A DNA stretch of 64,000 bases from Polycyclovorans algicola TG408 (GCF_000711245.1 NZ_JOMH01000001.1:2784830-2848829); one strand, 5' to 3'; positions 52,608 to 62,889 are shown, counted from the first letter of the stretch. The notes: generated from the letters alone by a model not told the origin. Translations and numbers: made by a program.

Positions 52608-54347
52608 ATGCTCATCGCGCCTGATCTCATTCTGCTGGCTGGTCTGTTGCTCGCGATGAGCATCCTCGCAACGGTGATCACGCCACGCCTTGGCGTGCCC
52701 TTGCTGCTGGTGTTCCTGGTCATCGGCATGCTGGCCGGCGTCGACGGCCCCGGCGGCATTCCCTTCAGTGATTACGGCCTTGCCAATCTGGCCGGCATGT
52801 TGGGGCTGGCGGTGATTCTCTTCGACGGCGGCCTGCGCACTTCGGCAGTCAACTTCAAAACCGCCATTTGGCCTTCGGTGTCGCTGGCCACGGTCGGCGT
52901 GCTGCTCACGGCAGCCATCACCGGGGCCTTTGCCGCTTGGCTGCTGGACCTGACTTGGGCGGAGGGACTGCTGATCGGCGCCATCGTCGGCTCAACCGAC
53001 GCGGCGGCCGTGTTCGCCCTGCTCAGCACACGGGCGATGTCGCTGAACACACGCGTCAGCTCGACCCTGGAAACCGAGTCCGGCACCAATGACCCGATGG
53101 CGGTGTTTCTCACCCTGGCGGTGATCGGCTATCTCGGCTCGCCTAACGATTACACGCTGGTCGACTCGCTGATTTTTCTGGTCCAGCAGATGGGCGTGGG
53201 CACGCTGATGGGGCTTACCGGCGGCATCGCGCTGGCATCGACGCTCAACCGGCTTGACCTCAATGATTCGCTTTATCCATTGATGGCCCTGGCCGGGGGC
53301 CTGCTGATTTTCGGACTCACCGATCGGCTGAGCGGCAGCGGCTTTCTCGCCGTCTACCTGGCCGGGCTGTGGGTCGGCAACCACCGCGTGCACGCCCTGC
53401 CCAACATCCGCCGCTTTCATGACGGCGTCGCCTGGCTGGCGCAGATCGGCATGTTCGTACTGCTGGGCCTGCTGGCTTCCCCAAGTGAACTCGTCAAAGT
53501 GGCGGTGCCAGGTCTGCTCATCGCGCTGGTGCTGATGCTGCTGGCGCGCCCGGTGTCGGTCACCATTGGACTACTGCCATTCCGCTTCCCGTGGCGCGAG
53601 CAGGTATTTGTCTCATGGGTGGGCTTGCGCGGTTCGGTGCCCATCGTGCTGGCCACATTTCCGCTGATTGCCGGTCTCGACAACGCCGAGCTGTTTTTCA
53701 ATCTGGCATTCATCATCGTGCTGGTGTCGCTGGTGGTTCAGGGCTGGACGCTGGCGCCCATCGCCCAGTTTCTGGGGCTCTATGTACCCAACCAGACGGC
53801 CCGCACGCACCGCGTCGACATCGATCTGCCGGGCACGCGCGATCATGAAATCGTCAGCTATCGCCTGCCCAAGCATTCGGCATTGGCTGGCCAGACCATC
53901 CGTGACATCGAATTGCCGGACACCATCCGCATCGTCGCCATCACCCGCGGCAACAAGCTTCTGGCCTCTCGCAACTGGGGCCGCCTGCGCGAAGCCGACA
54001 ACGTCGCCCTGCTGTGCGACCGCTCCGAGCTTGAAGCGCTCGACAAGATCTTCGAGGCCAGCGCCAAGCCACTGAAGAAAGAAGAGCAGCGCTTCTTCGG
54101 CGAGTTTGGTCTGCAGCCCGATGCGCCGATGGACCAACTGGCGATGATCTACGGCTGGACCGTGTCACCCCACGCCGCCAAGTTGACGGTCGCCGAGTTT
54201 CTGCACAGCAGCCTGCCCAACCCGGTGATCGGTGACCGCTTGCGCTTAGGCGATATGGAGTTGGTGATCCGCGAGCTCAAGGACGACACCATCGGCGCGG
54301 TGGGCCTCAGGCTGCCGAAGACCCGGCCGCCGTCGCCTCGGCCTTGA
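52608..54347 (+). CDS. cvrA: K+/H+ antiporter, CPA1 family (NhaP2/CvrA-like)
   Basis: 579 residues. Twelve hydrophobic helices to about residue 400, with the antiporter core ILFDGGLRTSAVNFK and LLIGAIVGSTDAAAVFALL, the conserved Asp-Asp-like pair DPMAVFLTL, and GLRGSVPIVLATFPL. The C-terminal 170 residues contain a TrkA-C domain (SYRLPKHSALAGQTIRDIELPDTIRIVAITRGNK) and a cytosolic regulatory part. It exchanges cytoplasmic K+ for protons. The 3' end overlaps the TerB gene by 41 bp on the opposite strand. Confidence 0.9.
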   Translation: MLIAPDLILLAGLLLAMSILATVITPRLGVPLLLVFLVIGMLAGVDGPGGIPFSDYGLANLAGMLGLAVILFDGGLRTSAVNFKTAIWPSVSLATVGVLLTAAITGAFAAWLLDLTWAEGLLIGAIVGSTDAAAVFALLSTRAMSLNTRVSSTLETESGTNDPMAVFLTLAVIGYLGSPNDYTLVDSLIFLVQQMGVGTLMGLTGGIALASTLNRLDLNDSLYPLMALAGGLLIFGLTDRLSGSGFLAVYLAGLWVGNHRVHALPNIRRFHDGVAWLAQIGMFVLLGLLASPSELVKVAVPGLLIALVLMLLARPVSVTIGLLPFRFPWREQVFVSWVGLRGSVPIVLATFPLIAGLDNAELFFNLAFIIVLVSLVVQGWTLAPIAQFLGLYVPNQTARTHRVDIDLPGTRDHEIVSYRLPKHSALAGQTIRDIELPDTIRIVAITRGNKLLASRNWGRLREADNVALLCDRSELEALDKIFEASAKPLKKEEQRFFGEFGLQPDAPMDQLAMIYGWTVSPHAAKLTVAEFLHSSLPNPVIGDRLRLGDMELVIRELKDDTIGAVGLRLPKTRPPSPRP

Positions 54348-54768
54348 GTTTTTCCTGCACGAACACGGGGTGCGGGATGAACAATAGGTCGGCCAGCTTG
54401 CGGATCAGGCCTTCCTCATGCGGGTCGAGATGACCGTCGGCAAAGGCGACCCGCCACAGCCGCGCACAGAGTTCGCGCTTGCCATCGGCGTCGAGGCTCG
54501 CGTTCAGCGCCTCGACCACCCCGTGCAGTGACACCGTGCGCTCGGCGGCCACGGCCGACTGCCGCTTGAGGGTCTCGGCCTGCTCGGCCGACAGGCCAAA
54601 CGCTTCAGTGATCTCCTGCAGCACCTGATCCACTTCGACGGCGTCCTGATTGGCATCGGCCATGGCCACTTCGTGCAGCAACAACGCCGTGGCCAGACTC
54701 ACATCGGCAGGGTCCTGCTGCCCCCGCTCGGCGGTTGAATTCAGTCGCGACAACCATTTGCTCAGCAT
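54307..54768 (-). CDS. TerB family protein
   Basis: 153 residues from ATG 54768 with GGAGA in front. Acidic helical TerB-type domain: ALLLHEVAMADANQDAVEVDQVLQEITEAFGLSAEQAETL and LCARLWRVAFADGHLDPHEEGLIRKLADLLFIP, with the second helix pair carrying the family's DG.. and acidic metal-binding residues. TerB proteins accompany tellurite resistance but are widespread as stress or membrane-stress proteins. Converges with the antiporter, overlapping its 3' end. Confidence 0.85.
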   Translation of the reverse strand: MLSKWLSRLNSTAERGQQDPADVSLATALLLHEVAMADANQDAVEVDQVLQEITEAFGLSAEQAETLKRQSAVAAERTVSLHGVVEALNASLDADGKRELCARLWRVAFADGHLDPHEEGLIRKLADLLFIPHPVFVQEKLKAEATAAGSSAA

Positions 54769-54803
54769 GCAATCTCCATGTTCGTCATCCCTCAGGCCCG
54801 GCC

Positions 54804-55457
54804 TCAGATCGCCAGATGCTCGATAAATTCCCGGGTGGTCGACTTGATGACGGCCAACTGTCCGTGAAAAAAATGTCCGGTGCCCGCAACGCGCACCCAA
54901 TGCGGCGGCGGGTTCGCGTTGACCAGCGCCGCCTCGTTGTCGGCGACGCACACCACGTCATCGTCCAGGCCGTGGAGGGTCCACCAAGGCACACTCGGCA
55001 CCGTCGGCGTCGGCAAGTCAACGTATTTGGTCAGCGGCGGTGCGACCGTCAGCACGCCCGTCGGCGGCACCTGTTCGGCGGCACGCAGGGCCACGAAGCC
55101 GCCAAACGAAAACCCTGCATACACCGAAGGCAATGTCGGCAGGTGGGCGCGCAAGGCGGCGGCCAGTGCCAGATAGTCATCAGTTTCCGCCCGACCGCCA
55201 TCGTGCTGGCCGTCGCTGCGACCAACACCGCGAAAGTTGAAGCGCAACGCCAACCAGCCCATCTCGGCAGCGGCCGAGGCCAGTGTCGAGGTCACCTTGT
55301 TGCTCATCGCACCGCCAAAAAGGGGGTGTGGGTGGCCCACCACCATCCAGCCCAATGGCGCGCTTCGTGGCAGCGACCACGCCACCTCGATGGCGCCGTG
55401 GTTGGCGATCAACTGCGACGGCGCCTCGGCTGCTGAGCCGGGAATTTCACTGAGCAT
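54804..55457 (-). CDS. alpha/beta hydrolase
   Basis: 217 residues with a strong AGGAGG. Nucleophile elbow GFSFGG (Ser about residue 117), acid in HGLDDDVV and His in GTGHFFHG complete the triad; FNFRGVGRSDG and VGHPHPLFGGAMSNK match the small dienelactone-hydrolase-like esterases. Substrate unknown. It is 35 bp upstream of the terB-like gene on the same strand, so they could be one unit. Confidence 0.88.
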   Translation of the reverse strand: MLSEIPGSAAEAPSQLIANHGAIEVAWSLPRSAPLGWMVVGHPHPLFGGAMSNKVTSTLASAAAEMGWLALRFNFRGVGRSDGQHDGGRAETDDYLALAAALRAHLPTLPSVYAGFSFGGFVALRAAEQVPPTGVLTVAPPLTKYVDLPTPTVPSVPWWTLHGLDDDVVCVADNEAALVNANPPPHWVRVAGTGHFFHGQLAVIKSTTREFIEHLAI

Positions 55458-55632
55458 TTTTCCCTCCTAAGGGCAGGTCGAAACCCTGCACTGAGCGCGG
55501 TTGCGGCCAGGCCGGGGCACTTCTATAGTGCCGTCTCGATGGCCAGCGGCAATGGCCCATTATCCAAGCAATCGCGCTGCCGGGTGACCTGCTCTCACCT
55601 GCATCCAACCCGCGCGCGCATCACCGGACACC

Positions 55633-57342
55633 ATGACCACCGACCCCGCGCCGCTGCCAAAACAGTACTGGTACCAGATGACCAGCATGGACCTGCGCAG
55701 CATGGCGCTGTTCCGCGTGGCGCTGGCCCTCGCATTGGCCTGCACGCTGGTCGCCTTGATGGGTGCGACGCCGCTCTGGTTCAGCGACGGCGGCCTGATG
55801 CCACGGACCGACAGCATCGGTCTGGGCGGCCTCGCCGCACACAACTTGACGCTGGTCACCGGCAAGGCCTGGCTGCTCAACCTGATGCTGCTGACCGGCC
55901 TGCTCGCCGCGCTGACACTGCTGATCGGCTACCGAACGCGCTTCAGCCTGACCGTGGCAACGTTGGTGCTGCTGAGTTTCGTCACCCGCCAGCCATTGGT
56001 CAGCCTGCCGCATGAAATCGGCCTGGCCGGCCTCGCGCTATGGTCGCTGTGCCTGCCCTTGGGCCTGCGCTGGAGCCTCGACGCCACGCTGGGAACAACA
56101 CAGGCGTCCGCCGTCAGTGACACCCGTCGCGGGGGTCTGATTGGCCTCGGCTGGTCACTGCAATGGCTGGTACTGGCGGGCGCGGCACTGATGAGCCCGC
56201 TAAAAGGCGAGGCCGCGACCTTGGCCCTGGCGGGCGCCCTCGCGCTGGTGCTCGGTGTGCTGGCAAGGATGATGATTGCCACCGTCTCCTCATGGCGCTG
56301 GCTGACCCCGGCGCTGACCTTGCTCGGCGCCGTGCTGATTCTTGTCACCCAGCCTGCGCCCACCAGTTTGATTGTCGTCGCCGCCCTGGCGGTGATGCCG
56401 TGGTTGCCCGGCGCGCTGTGGACGAACTTGGGGCGTCGTCACGCCAAGCGTCCGCCGGTGCAGATCTTTTACGACGGGGACTGTCGCTTCTGCCATCAAA
56501 GTTGCCGGGTCTTAAAAGACATGCTGATCTTGCCACCCGGCAGCCGACTCGGACCGGCGCAGGACAATCCGCGGGCCTTTGCCTTGATGAAGGCGCAAGA
56601 CAGCTGGGTGGTTATTGATGATCAGGGTCGCGCGAGCCTGCACTGGCTGGCGGGAGTGACACTGGTCCGTCATTCCGCCTGGTTGGCGCCGCTGGGGCCG
56701 GTTCTGGCACTGGCACCGCTGCGTGCCGCAGGTGATCTCCTGTATCGGCAGGTGGTGCGCCATCGCGGGTTGCTGGCGTCGGTGTTCGACGCCCTGCCGC
56801 CGGCCAGCAAGCCGACCAGCATGGCGGCGTTGGCACTCACCGCACTGACGCTGATGGTCGCGCAGGGCGTCTCAGCCGTGACCCAAACGCCACGCCTGAC
56901 CGGGTCGCCACCCGGTTTGGCCTTCAGCGGATTCGTGACACCAGCCGTGCCCTCGATCAATGTGCAGGGAGAGGGTCAATGGGTGGCCGCGGTTGAGCGC
57001 GTGCCGGGGCAATATCGCGATGCCCTGCGCGGCGATCAGGCGCTGGACTACCGGCTTACCCCCACCTCTGGCGCCTATTCCGGCCGCCGCTGGCAGCACT
57101 ATCTCGCGGCTGCTGGTGAGGGTGAACGCGGCCTTGATCTGCGCCGGCTGGCAACGCGACTCTGCAGCACCGGCACGCGCCCGGCCCGCGCAGTGAACCT
57201 TGAGTGGATCGTGCCGGCTGACACCGGCACCACGCGCACCCAGCGTCAGCGCGTTTTTCGTTACCGCTGTGTTGATGGCGTTGCCCAAGCGCAGCGACAG
57301 CGGCTCGACAGCGTCCCCACCGACCTGCAGCGTGACGAATAA
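55633..57342 (+). CDS. HTTM-domain membrane protein fused to a DCC-type thiol domain
   Basis: 569 residues in three parts. Residues 15-270: membrane domain of the HTTM type (YWYQMTSMDLRSMALFRVALALALA, SLPHEIGLAGLALWSLCLPLGLRWSLDAT), related to the gamma-carboxylase fold. Residues 275-400: DCC1-like domain with VQIFYDGDCRFCHQSCRVLKDML, the YDGxCxxC motif of small thiol-disulfide oxidoreductases. Residues 400-569: a second hydrophobic stretch and a soluble C-terminus. The combination resembles DCC-HTTM proteins of unknown function. Ten bp upstream of tatD. Confidence 0.8.
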   Translation: MTTDPAPLPKQYWYQMTSMDLRSMALFRVALALALACTLVALMGATPLWFSDGGLMPRTDSIGLGGLAAHNLTLVTGKAWLLNLMLLTGLLAALTLLIGYRTRFSLTVATLVLLSFVTRQPLVSLPHEIGLAGLALWSLCLPLGLRWSLDATLGTTQASAVSDTRRGGLIGLGWSLQWLVLAGAALMSPLKGEAATLALAGALALVLGVLARMMIATVSSWRWLTPALTLLGAVLILVTQPAPTSLIVVAALAVMPWLPGALWTNLGRRHAKRPPVQIFYDGDCRFCHQSCRVLKDMLILPPGSRLGPAQDNPRAFALMKAQDSWVVIDDQGRASLHWLAGVTLVRHSAWLAPLGPVLALAPLRAAGDLLYRQVVRHRGLLASVFDALPPASKPTSMAALALTALTLMVAQGVSAVTQTPRLTGSPPGLAFSGFVTPAVPSINVQGEGQWVAAVERVPGQYRDALRGDQALDYRLTPTSGAYSGRRWQHYLAAAGEGERGLDLRRLATRLCSTGTRPARAVNLEWIVPADTGTTRTQRQRVFRYRCVDGVAQAQRQRLDSVPTDLQRDE

Positions 57343-57353
57343 GTGGCGCTGCG

Positions 57354-58181
57354 ATGATCGATATCGGCGCCAATCTGGCCCATGAGAGCTTTGACCCCGA
57401 CCGCGCCGCCGTACTGGCCCGCGCCTGGGCTGCGGGCGTGGAGACCGTCATCCTCACCGGCAGTTGCCGCACCTCGAATCAGGCGGTACAACACCTCGCC
57501 CTCGCCGCCCCGGATCGGCTGTATTGCACCGCTGGCGTGCACCCGCATCACGCCAGCGATTGGACCGATGAAGATGCCCGGCTGATCACCGACCTCGCAG
57601 CGCAGCCCTCACTGGTCAGCCTCGGCGAATGCGGGCTGGACTACTACCGCGACCTGTCGCCACGCCCGGTGCAGCGCAAGGTGTTCATCGCGCAGCTTGA
57701 GCTGGCGGTGCAACTGCGCAAACCCGTGTTCTTGCACCAGCGGGCCGCGCATAAAGACTTTCACGCCATCCTGGGTGAATACCGCCCTGCGCTGGTGGAC
57801 GCCTGCGTGCACTGCTTCACTGACACCGCCGAGGCAGCTGACGACTACCTGGCGCTGGACTGCCACATCGGCATCACCGGCTGGGTCTGCGACAAGCGAC
57901 GCGGCGCGGAACTGCGCGGGCTGGTGCCGGGCATCCCGCTGGACCGGCTGATGATTGAAACCGACGCGCCCTATCTCTTGCCAGGCAATGTCCCCAAAGG
58001 CCAACGCCCCGGTAAGCGCCACGACGACAAGCCGGGCATTGATGGTCGCCGAAATGAGCCCGCGTATTTGCCATGGGTGGCCAGGGCGCTGGCCGAGCTG
58101 CGGGGTGAGGACGAAGCCGTATTGCAGCGAGCGAGCGCCGACAACGCGCGGCGATTTTTCCGGTTGCCCGCGTCGGATTGA
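57354..58181 (+). CDS. tatD: TatD family hydrolase
   Basis: 275 residues. Metal-binding TatD motifs: MIDIGANLAHESFDPD at the start, CTAGVHPHHAS, SLGECGLDYYRDLSP, FLHQRAAHKDF, HCFTDTAEAADDYL and MIETDAPYLLP. It is a 3'-5' deoxyribonuclease or general metallo-hydrolase of the PHP-like amidohydrolase group, cytosolic. First residues match TatD more than YcfH (DIGxNL). Confidence 0.92.
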   Translation: MIDIGANLAHESFDPDRAAVLARAWAAGVETVILTGSCRTSNQAVQHLALAAPDRLYCTAGVHPHHASDWTDEDARLITDLAAQPSLVSLGECGLDYYRDLSPRPVQRKVFIAQLELAVQLRKPVFLHQRAAHKDFHAILGEYRPALVDACVHCFTDTAEAADDYLALDCHIGITGWVCDKRRGAELRGLVPGIPLDRLMIETDAPYLLPGNVPKGQRPGKRHDDKPGIDGRRNEPAYLPWVARALAELRGEDEAVLQRASADNARRFFRLPASD

Positions 58182-58246
58182 CCGCCGCCGGGTTTCGCAC
58201 GCTCAACCCGACCTACAACTTGAAGATCATGGCCACGCGCCTCCGA

Positions 58247-59926
58247 TCAGTCCGTCACGGCCCCCTTAGACGCACTCGACACGTTCTTCATGAACTTGGC
58301 GAGCACCCCGCGGGTGTAGCGCGGCGCAGGCTGCACCCACTTCGCGCGGCGCGCGGCGATGACCTCATCGGCCACGTTGAGTTGCAGCAGGCGCTGGTGG
58401 GCGTCGATGGTCACCGAGTCGCCTTCTTCAATCAACGCGATGGTGCCGCCGTCATAGGCTTCGGGCGCGACATGGCCGACGACCATGCCCCAGGTACCGC
58501 CCGAGAAACGTCCGTCGGTCAGCAAGCCCACGCTTTCGCCCAGACCCTTGCCGATCAGGGCGCTGGTCGGCGCCAGCATTTCGCGCATGCCGGGGCCGCC
58601 TTTGGGGCCTTCGTAGCGAATCACCACGATGTCTCCCGCGACGATGCGGTCATCGAGAATCGCCGCCATGCACTCGTCTTCGGAGTTGAACACCTTGGCC
58701 GGGCCGGTGATCACCGGGTTCTTCAGGCCGGTGATCTTGGCGACGCTGCCTTCGGGCGCCAGGTTGCCCTTGAGCACGGCCAGATGGCCCTGCGCGTACA
58801 TCGGCTGATCGAACGGGCGAATCACATCCTGGTCGGCGCGCGGCGCGTCCGGCACCGAGGCCAGCGCTTCGGCCATGGTCTCGCCGGTGATGGTCAGCGC
58901 ATCGCCGTGCAGCAGCCCGTTGACCAGCAGCATTTTCAGCACCTGCGGGACGCCGCCGGCGCGATGCAGGTCCACCGCCACGTATTTGCCCGACGGCTTC
59001 AGGTCACAGATCACCGGGGTGCGCTGGCGAATGGTTTCGACGTCATCGAGCGAGAATTCAACCTGCGCGGCGTGGGCAATTGCCAGGAAGTGCAGCACCG
59101 CGTTGGTGGAACCGCCGGTCGCCATCACCAGGGTCATGGCGTTCTCGATGGCCTTGCGGGTGACGATGTCGCGCGGCTTGATGTCCTTCTTGATGGCTTC
59201 CACCAGCACCCGCGCCGAGTCGGCGGCGGAGTCGGCCTTCTCGGGGTCGGGCGACGCCATCTGCGAAGACCCCAGCAGGCTCATGCCCAAGGCCTCGAAC
59301 GATGACGACATGGTGTTGGCGGTGAACATGCCGCCGCAGGCGCCGACGCTGGGACAGGCATTTTTTTCAATGCCGATGAAGTCTTCTTCGCTCATGTTGC
59401 CGGCGCGGAAGGTGCCGACGGCCTCAAACGACGAGACCACCGTGAGCGGCACGCCCTTCCAGGTCCCCGGCTTGATGGTGCCGGCATAGACGAACACGCC
59501 GGGAATATTCATGCGCAACATGCCGATCATCGCGCCGGGCATATTCTTGTCGCAGCCACCGACCACCAGCACGCCGTCCATGCACTGGCTGGACACGGCA
59601 GTTTCAATGGCATCGGCAATCACTTCGCGCGAGATCAGCGAAAACTTCATGCCCTCGGTGCCCATGGAAATGCCATCGGTCACGGTGGGAAAGCCAAAGG
59701 TCTGCGGCATGGCGCCGGACTGGCTCAGCGCGGTGCAGGCGCGGTCGGCCAGCGGCTGAATCCCGGCATTGCAGGGGTTCATCGTGGAATGACCGTTGGC
59801 GACGCCGACGATGGGCTTGTCAAAATCGGTATCGCCAAACCCGACGGCGCGCAACATGGCGCGGTTGGGGGAGCGTTCCATCCCGCCGGTGATGGTGCGG
59901 GAGCGTTTGTTGAGTGCGTCAGCCAT
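58247..59926 (-). CDS. ilvD: dihydroxy-acid dehydratase
   Basis: 559 residues from ATG 59926 (longer in-frame start is less likely). Iron-sulfur cysteines in [13 protein letters not shown] and [47 protein letters not shown] near the N-terminus and [21 protein letters not shown] near the end. It dehydrates dihydroxyisovalerate and dihydroxy-methylvalerate in branched-chain amino-acid synthesis. No ilv neighbours here and no attenuator peptide was found upstream. Divergent from the methyltransferase gene. Confidence 0.96.
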   Translation of the reverse strand: MADALNKRSRTITGGMERSPNRAMLRAVGFGDTDFDKPIVGVANGHSTMNPCNAGIQPLADRACTALSQSGAMPQTFGFPTVTDGISMGTEGMKFSLISREVIADAIETAVSSQCMDGVLVVGGCDKNMPGAMIGMLRMNIPGVFVYAGTIKPGTWKGVPLTVVSSFEAVGTFRAGNMSEEDFIGIEKNACPSVGACGGMFTANTMSSSFEALGMSLLGSSQMASPDPEKADSAADSARVLVEAIKKDIKPRDIVTRKAIENAMTLVMATGGSTNAVLHFLAIAHAAQVEFSLDDVETIRQRTPVICDLKPSGKYVAVDLHRAGGVPQVLKMLLVNGLLHGDALTITGETMAEALASVPDAPRADQDVIRPFDQPMYAQGHLAVLKGNLAPEGSVAKITGLKNPVITGPAKVFNSEDECMAAILDDRIVAGDIVVIRYEGPKGGPGMREMLAPTSALIGKGLGESVGLLTDGRFSGGTWGMVVGHVAPEAYDGGTIALIEEGDSVTIDAHQRLLQLNVADEVIAARRAKWVQPAPRYTRGVLAKFMKNVSSASKGAVTD

Positions 59927-59998
59927 GGCGATTTCTGTCAGTTTGGTTTTTACAAGGCGCGCAGAATACATCAGCCTCCTGATCGAATCGTCTCCGAC

Positions 59999-60859
59999 AT
60001 GTCCCAACCCGACCGCGTCAGCCCCACCGCATTTGCCACCGGCATGGTCTGGGAGCGCGCCGGGCTTTCGCCGCCCGGCTGGGTGCCCGACGAGGGCAAG
60101 CCGGTGGACCGCCTGTTTCAGACCCTCGCGCGCAGTGTGCAGTGGACCACTGGCTTCTCATTCAACAGTTGGCTGCTGGCGCGCCACCACGCCATTGATG
60201 ACGCTGTTGAACAGGCCATCAAACAAGGTCATGTGCACACGGTGATCGAACTGGCGGCGGGCTTTTCAGGCCGCGGCCTGCGGCTCTGTCAGCGTCACCC
60301 CACGCTGCGCTACATCGAAACCGACCTGCCCCACATGGTGCGGCTCAAGCGCACGCGAATGGCCGGCTTGGTCAAAGTCCCGCCACAACTGGGCAACCAG
60401 GTCATCGACGTGAGCCTGGCCGGAGGTGAGGGCTCGGTCAGTGAGCTCCTCGCCCGCCTGCCCCGCAACCAGGGCGTTGCCGTCATCACCGAGGGCTTGA
60501 TGAACTATTTGCCCGGCACCCTGGCCGACGGTCTTTGGCAGCAGGTTGCCGGTGGCCTGGTACGCTTCGAGCACGGTTTGTACATATCGGATTGTTACCT
60601 GCCGCGTCAGGCACACCCGGCGATGGCACTGCTCGGCCTGGGCCTGATGGCGTTCACCCGCAGCCGCATGCACAGCCACTTATGGGGTCGCCGACAGGGC
60701 CAGAGGCGCTTGCAGAAGGCCGGCTTTGACACGGTGACCTTTGCCCCGTGCACGGCCTTTGCGCCCAGCCACCAGGCGGTGGACCAGCGTTCGGCGCGCG
60801 GCGTGTCGCTGCTGACCGCCAGCGTCACGCCTGACGGTCAGAAACGATCGGGAATGTAG
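59999..60859 (+). CDS. class I SAM-dependent methyltransferase (LCMT/PPM1-like)
   Basis: 286 residues from ATG 59999. [46 protein letters not shown] (SAM motif I), [17 protein letters not shown] and [10 protein letters not shown] are the fingerprints of the leucine-carboxyl-methyltransferase-like family. Substrate unknown. Divergent from ilvD; its last 22 bp overlap a small gene on the minus strand. Confidence 0.82.
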   Translation: MSQPDRVSPTAFATGMVWERAGLSPPGWVPDEGKPVDRLFQTLARSVQWTTGFSFNSWLLARHHAIDDAVEQAIKQGHVHTVIELAAGFSGRGLRLCQRHPTLRYIETDLPHMVRLKRTRMAGLVKVPPQLGNQVIDVSLAGGEGSVSELLARLPRNQGVAVITEGLMNYLPGTLADGLWQQVAGGLVRFEHGLYISDCYLPRQAHPAMALLGLGLMAFTRSRMHSHLWGRRQGQRRLQKAGFDTVTFAPCTAFAPSHQAVDQRSARGVSLLTASVTPDGQKRSGM

Positions 60860-61038
60860 TCCGCCAAAAATGCCTTGGCGTCGATTTCCAGCAGCTTGGC
60901 GTCGCTCAACGAGCAGGCATCGCTGTCGTAGGAAATCGACGCCACGACCCAGTCGCCTGAATCGGTGTCGCGATACAGCTCGCAACTGTGTTCCGCGGCA
61001 AGGCGCATCGCTTGGGCAATCTGCATGGGCGACCCCAA
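60838..61038 (-). CDS. small hypothetical protein
   Basis: 66 residues (or 62 from ATG 61026): [60 protein letters not shown], a compact beta/alpha fold with balanced charge. Its 3' end overlaps the methyltransferase by 22 bp. A GGGG stretch lies near the start, but no named family is recognised. Plausible because codon use and length are sensible; not proven. Confidence 0.45.
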   Translation of the reverse strand: MGSPMQIAQAMRLAAEHSCELYRDTDSGDWVVASISYDSDACSLSDAKLLEIDAKAFLADYIPDRF

Positions 61039-61137
61039 TGATTGTTAAGGCACTCGAACCGCTTTATTTTGCACGCCATGCCTCAGACGAGAAACCCAGC
61101 TCGCACAGGGCGTTGGTGCCGCACCACTCATCAGCGA

Positions 61138-62082
61138 TTATTCCGGCGCTGCGGCCACCACGGTGCGGCGCGTCCAACGTGATTTGAGCACGACCGCAAC
61201 GCCCGACAGCGCAACGACGACCATGCCGAGAATGCTGAGGCTGTCCGACACGTCGTTAAACACCAGCCAGCCGAGCAGGCTCGCCCACAGCAATTGCACG
61301 TACATCACCGGGGCCAGCGTCGTGGCCGGGGCATGGCGGTGGGCGGCGGTGAACAGAAAATGGCCCAAGCCGCCGGTGACGCCCATGCTCAGGAACAGGC
61401 CCACCTGCAACAGCGACGGCACCTGTCCGTCCAGGAACCACGGCACCGACACGCCATACAGAATAGAGCCGAACAGCGCGCCATAGAACAGCAGCGCCAT
61501 GGTGCTTTCCGTGGCCGCCAGCACCCTCGACAGCAACTGGTACATGGCGATGAGCACCGCGCCCGTCAAGGCCAGGGCAACGCCGACCGGGTCCAAGCCA
61601 CCACCTGGCCGCACAATCAGCAGCACGCCGACAAATCCGGTGACAGCCGCCAGCGAACCCACCCAACCAATCTTTTCGCGCAGCACCAGACCGCCAATCA
61701 CCGCGACGATGAGTGGTGACAAAAAGACGATGGCCGTGGCCTCGGCCACCGGCAGTCTGATCAGCGCGAGCGCCATGGCCAGCGATGTGGCCGCCAGGCA
61801 GGCGGCGCGCACCAGGACCAGACCGGTGCGCCGGGTCTGCACCAGTTGCCGGCCCATCGACGGCGCCAACAGCACCACCATCAGCAGGCAGTGCACGATG
61901 TAGCGCACGGCGATGACGATGGGCGCAGGGTATTCGGCGACCAAGTATTTGGTGGTGGCGTCCATGCAGGCGAACAGAAAGACCGCGCCCGTGACCAGCA
62001 GGATGGCGCGCAGCGGGCGGGCTGCGGTATGGGTTGTCACCGTTTCGGTTGCAGCGCCTGCGCCGTCGTCATGCCCTGCCAC
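61138..62082 (-). CDS. EamA/DMT family transporter
   Basis: 314 residues from GTG 62082 with AAAGG in front; GTG 62040 and TTG 62112 are alternatives. Ten hydrophobic helices in two EamA repeats: LVTGAVFLFACMDATTKYLVA begins the first, PVGVALALTGAVLIAMYQLLSR the second. Typical inner-membrane exporter of amino acids, drugs or metabolites; substrate not predictable. It stands alone, minus strand, before the HNH gene. Confidence 0.88.
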   Translation of the reverse strand: MAGHDDGAGAATETVTTHTAARPLRAILLVTGAVFLFACMDATTKYLVAEYPAPIVIAVRYIVHCLLMVVLLAPSMGRQLVQTRRTGLVLVRAACLAATSLAMALALIRLPVAEATAIVFLSPLIVAVIGGLVLREKIGWVGSLAAVTGFVGVLLIVRPGGGLDPVGVALALTGAVLIAMYQLLSRVLAATESTMALLFYGALFGSILYGVSVPWFLDGQVPSLLQVGLFLSMGVTGGLGHFLFTAAHRHAPATTLAPVMYVQLLWASLLGWLVFNDVSDSLSILGMVVVALSGVAVVLKSRWTRRTVVAAAPE

Positions 62083-62179
62083 GTGCCACCTTTGCCTTCG
62101 AAAATGCGCCAAGTCGTCTCGGCGAGGGGCGCGAGTGTGCCAGCAAATGAACGGCTGCCGGTCGCGCGGGCGACGGTTG

Positions 62180-62758
62180 TCAGTGCGCGGCCACGGCCGG
62201 CGTGCGCGCCTGCTTGCGCGAATAACCTTTCAGGAAGGCCATTTGGTCCGCAAGGATGCGGCGGTTCTGCAGGATCAGGTACTCGGCGAGATTGGGGGTG
62301 TACGGCACCGCCAGCAGCGGCATGCTGGCCTCTTCCGGCGTGCGGCTGTCCTTTTTCTGGTTGCAGACGCGGCAGGCCGTGACACAGTTTTCCCAGATCG
62401 TGAGTCCACCGCGCGATGCGGGAATCACGTGATCACGCGTCAACTGGTTGATCGAGAAATGATCGCCGCAGTAAAGGCACAAATTCTGGTCGCGCTGAAA
62501 CAACGTGCGGTTGGTCAGCAGCGGCACGCCTTTTTCGAAACGTTTTGATCGGTCCGACACAGCGATGATGCTGCCGATTTCGATCATCGACTGGCAGCCG
62601 GTGCGGGCGCAGGTGCCGCCGCGAATCTCGAAACGCTCTTCCCCGGCTTCCCAGCGAACGCGGTCGCGGGCATACAGCACAACCGCCGTTTGCCAACGGA
62701 TCCACCCCACCGGCAGACCGCCGGCATCGAGCTTCAGGATTGCGGGAATCGTTTGCAT
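62180..62758 (-). CDS. HNH endonuclease
   Basis: 192 residues. Zinc site CLYCGDHFSINQLTRDHVIPASRGGLTIWENCVTACRVCNQKK: two CxxC pairs around the catalytic DH and Asn-rich loop that define HNH. The preceding 90 residues (MQTIPAILKLDAGGLPVGWIRWQTAVVLYARDRVRWEAGEE) form an N-terminal domain seen in chromosomal HNH proteins unrelated to phage. Function unknown; may process damaged or foreign DNA. Confidence 0.88.
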   Translation of the reverse strand: MQTIPAILKLDAGGLPVGWIRWQTAVVLYARDRVRWEAGEERFEIRGGTCARTGCQSMIEIGSIIAVSDRSKRFEKGVPLLTNRTLFQRDQNLCLYCGDHFSINQLTRDHVIPASRGGLTIWENCVTACRVCNQKKDSRTPEEASMPLLAVPYTPNLAEYLILQNRRILADQMAFLKGYSRKQARTPAVAAH

Positions 62759-62889
62759 GTCGCTGCGCGCGCCTCCTCGTTAAGGGACCGGATAAATCAG
62801 ACCATAACTTGATGACAACTTATTGAAGTTAGCGGATTTTTGTGCGGTACTCAAGCGGGCCGACGATGTTTTGCAAGGGCCAATCAGTC

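Noticed and set aside
58178-59305. A 375-residue plus-strand frame opposite ilvD
   Set aside because: Shadow of a conserved gene; no domain recognised and no start signal.
59789-59998. An N-terminal extension of the methyltransferase gene to 59789
   Set aside because: It overlaps ilvD and its promoter; ATG 59999 gives the family start.
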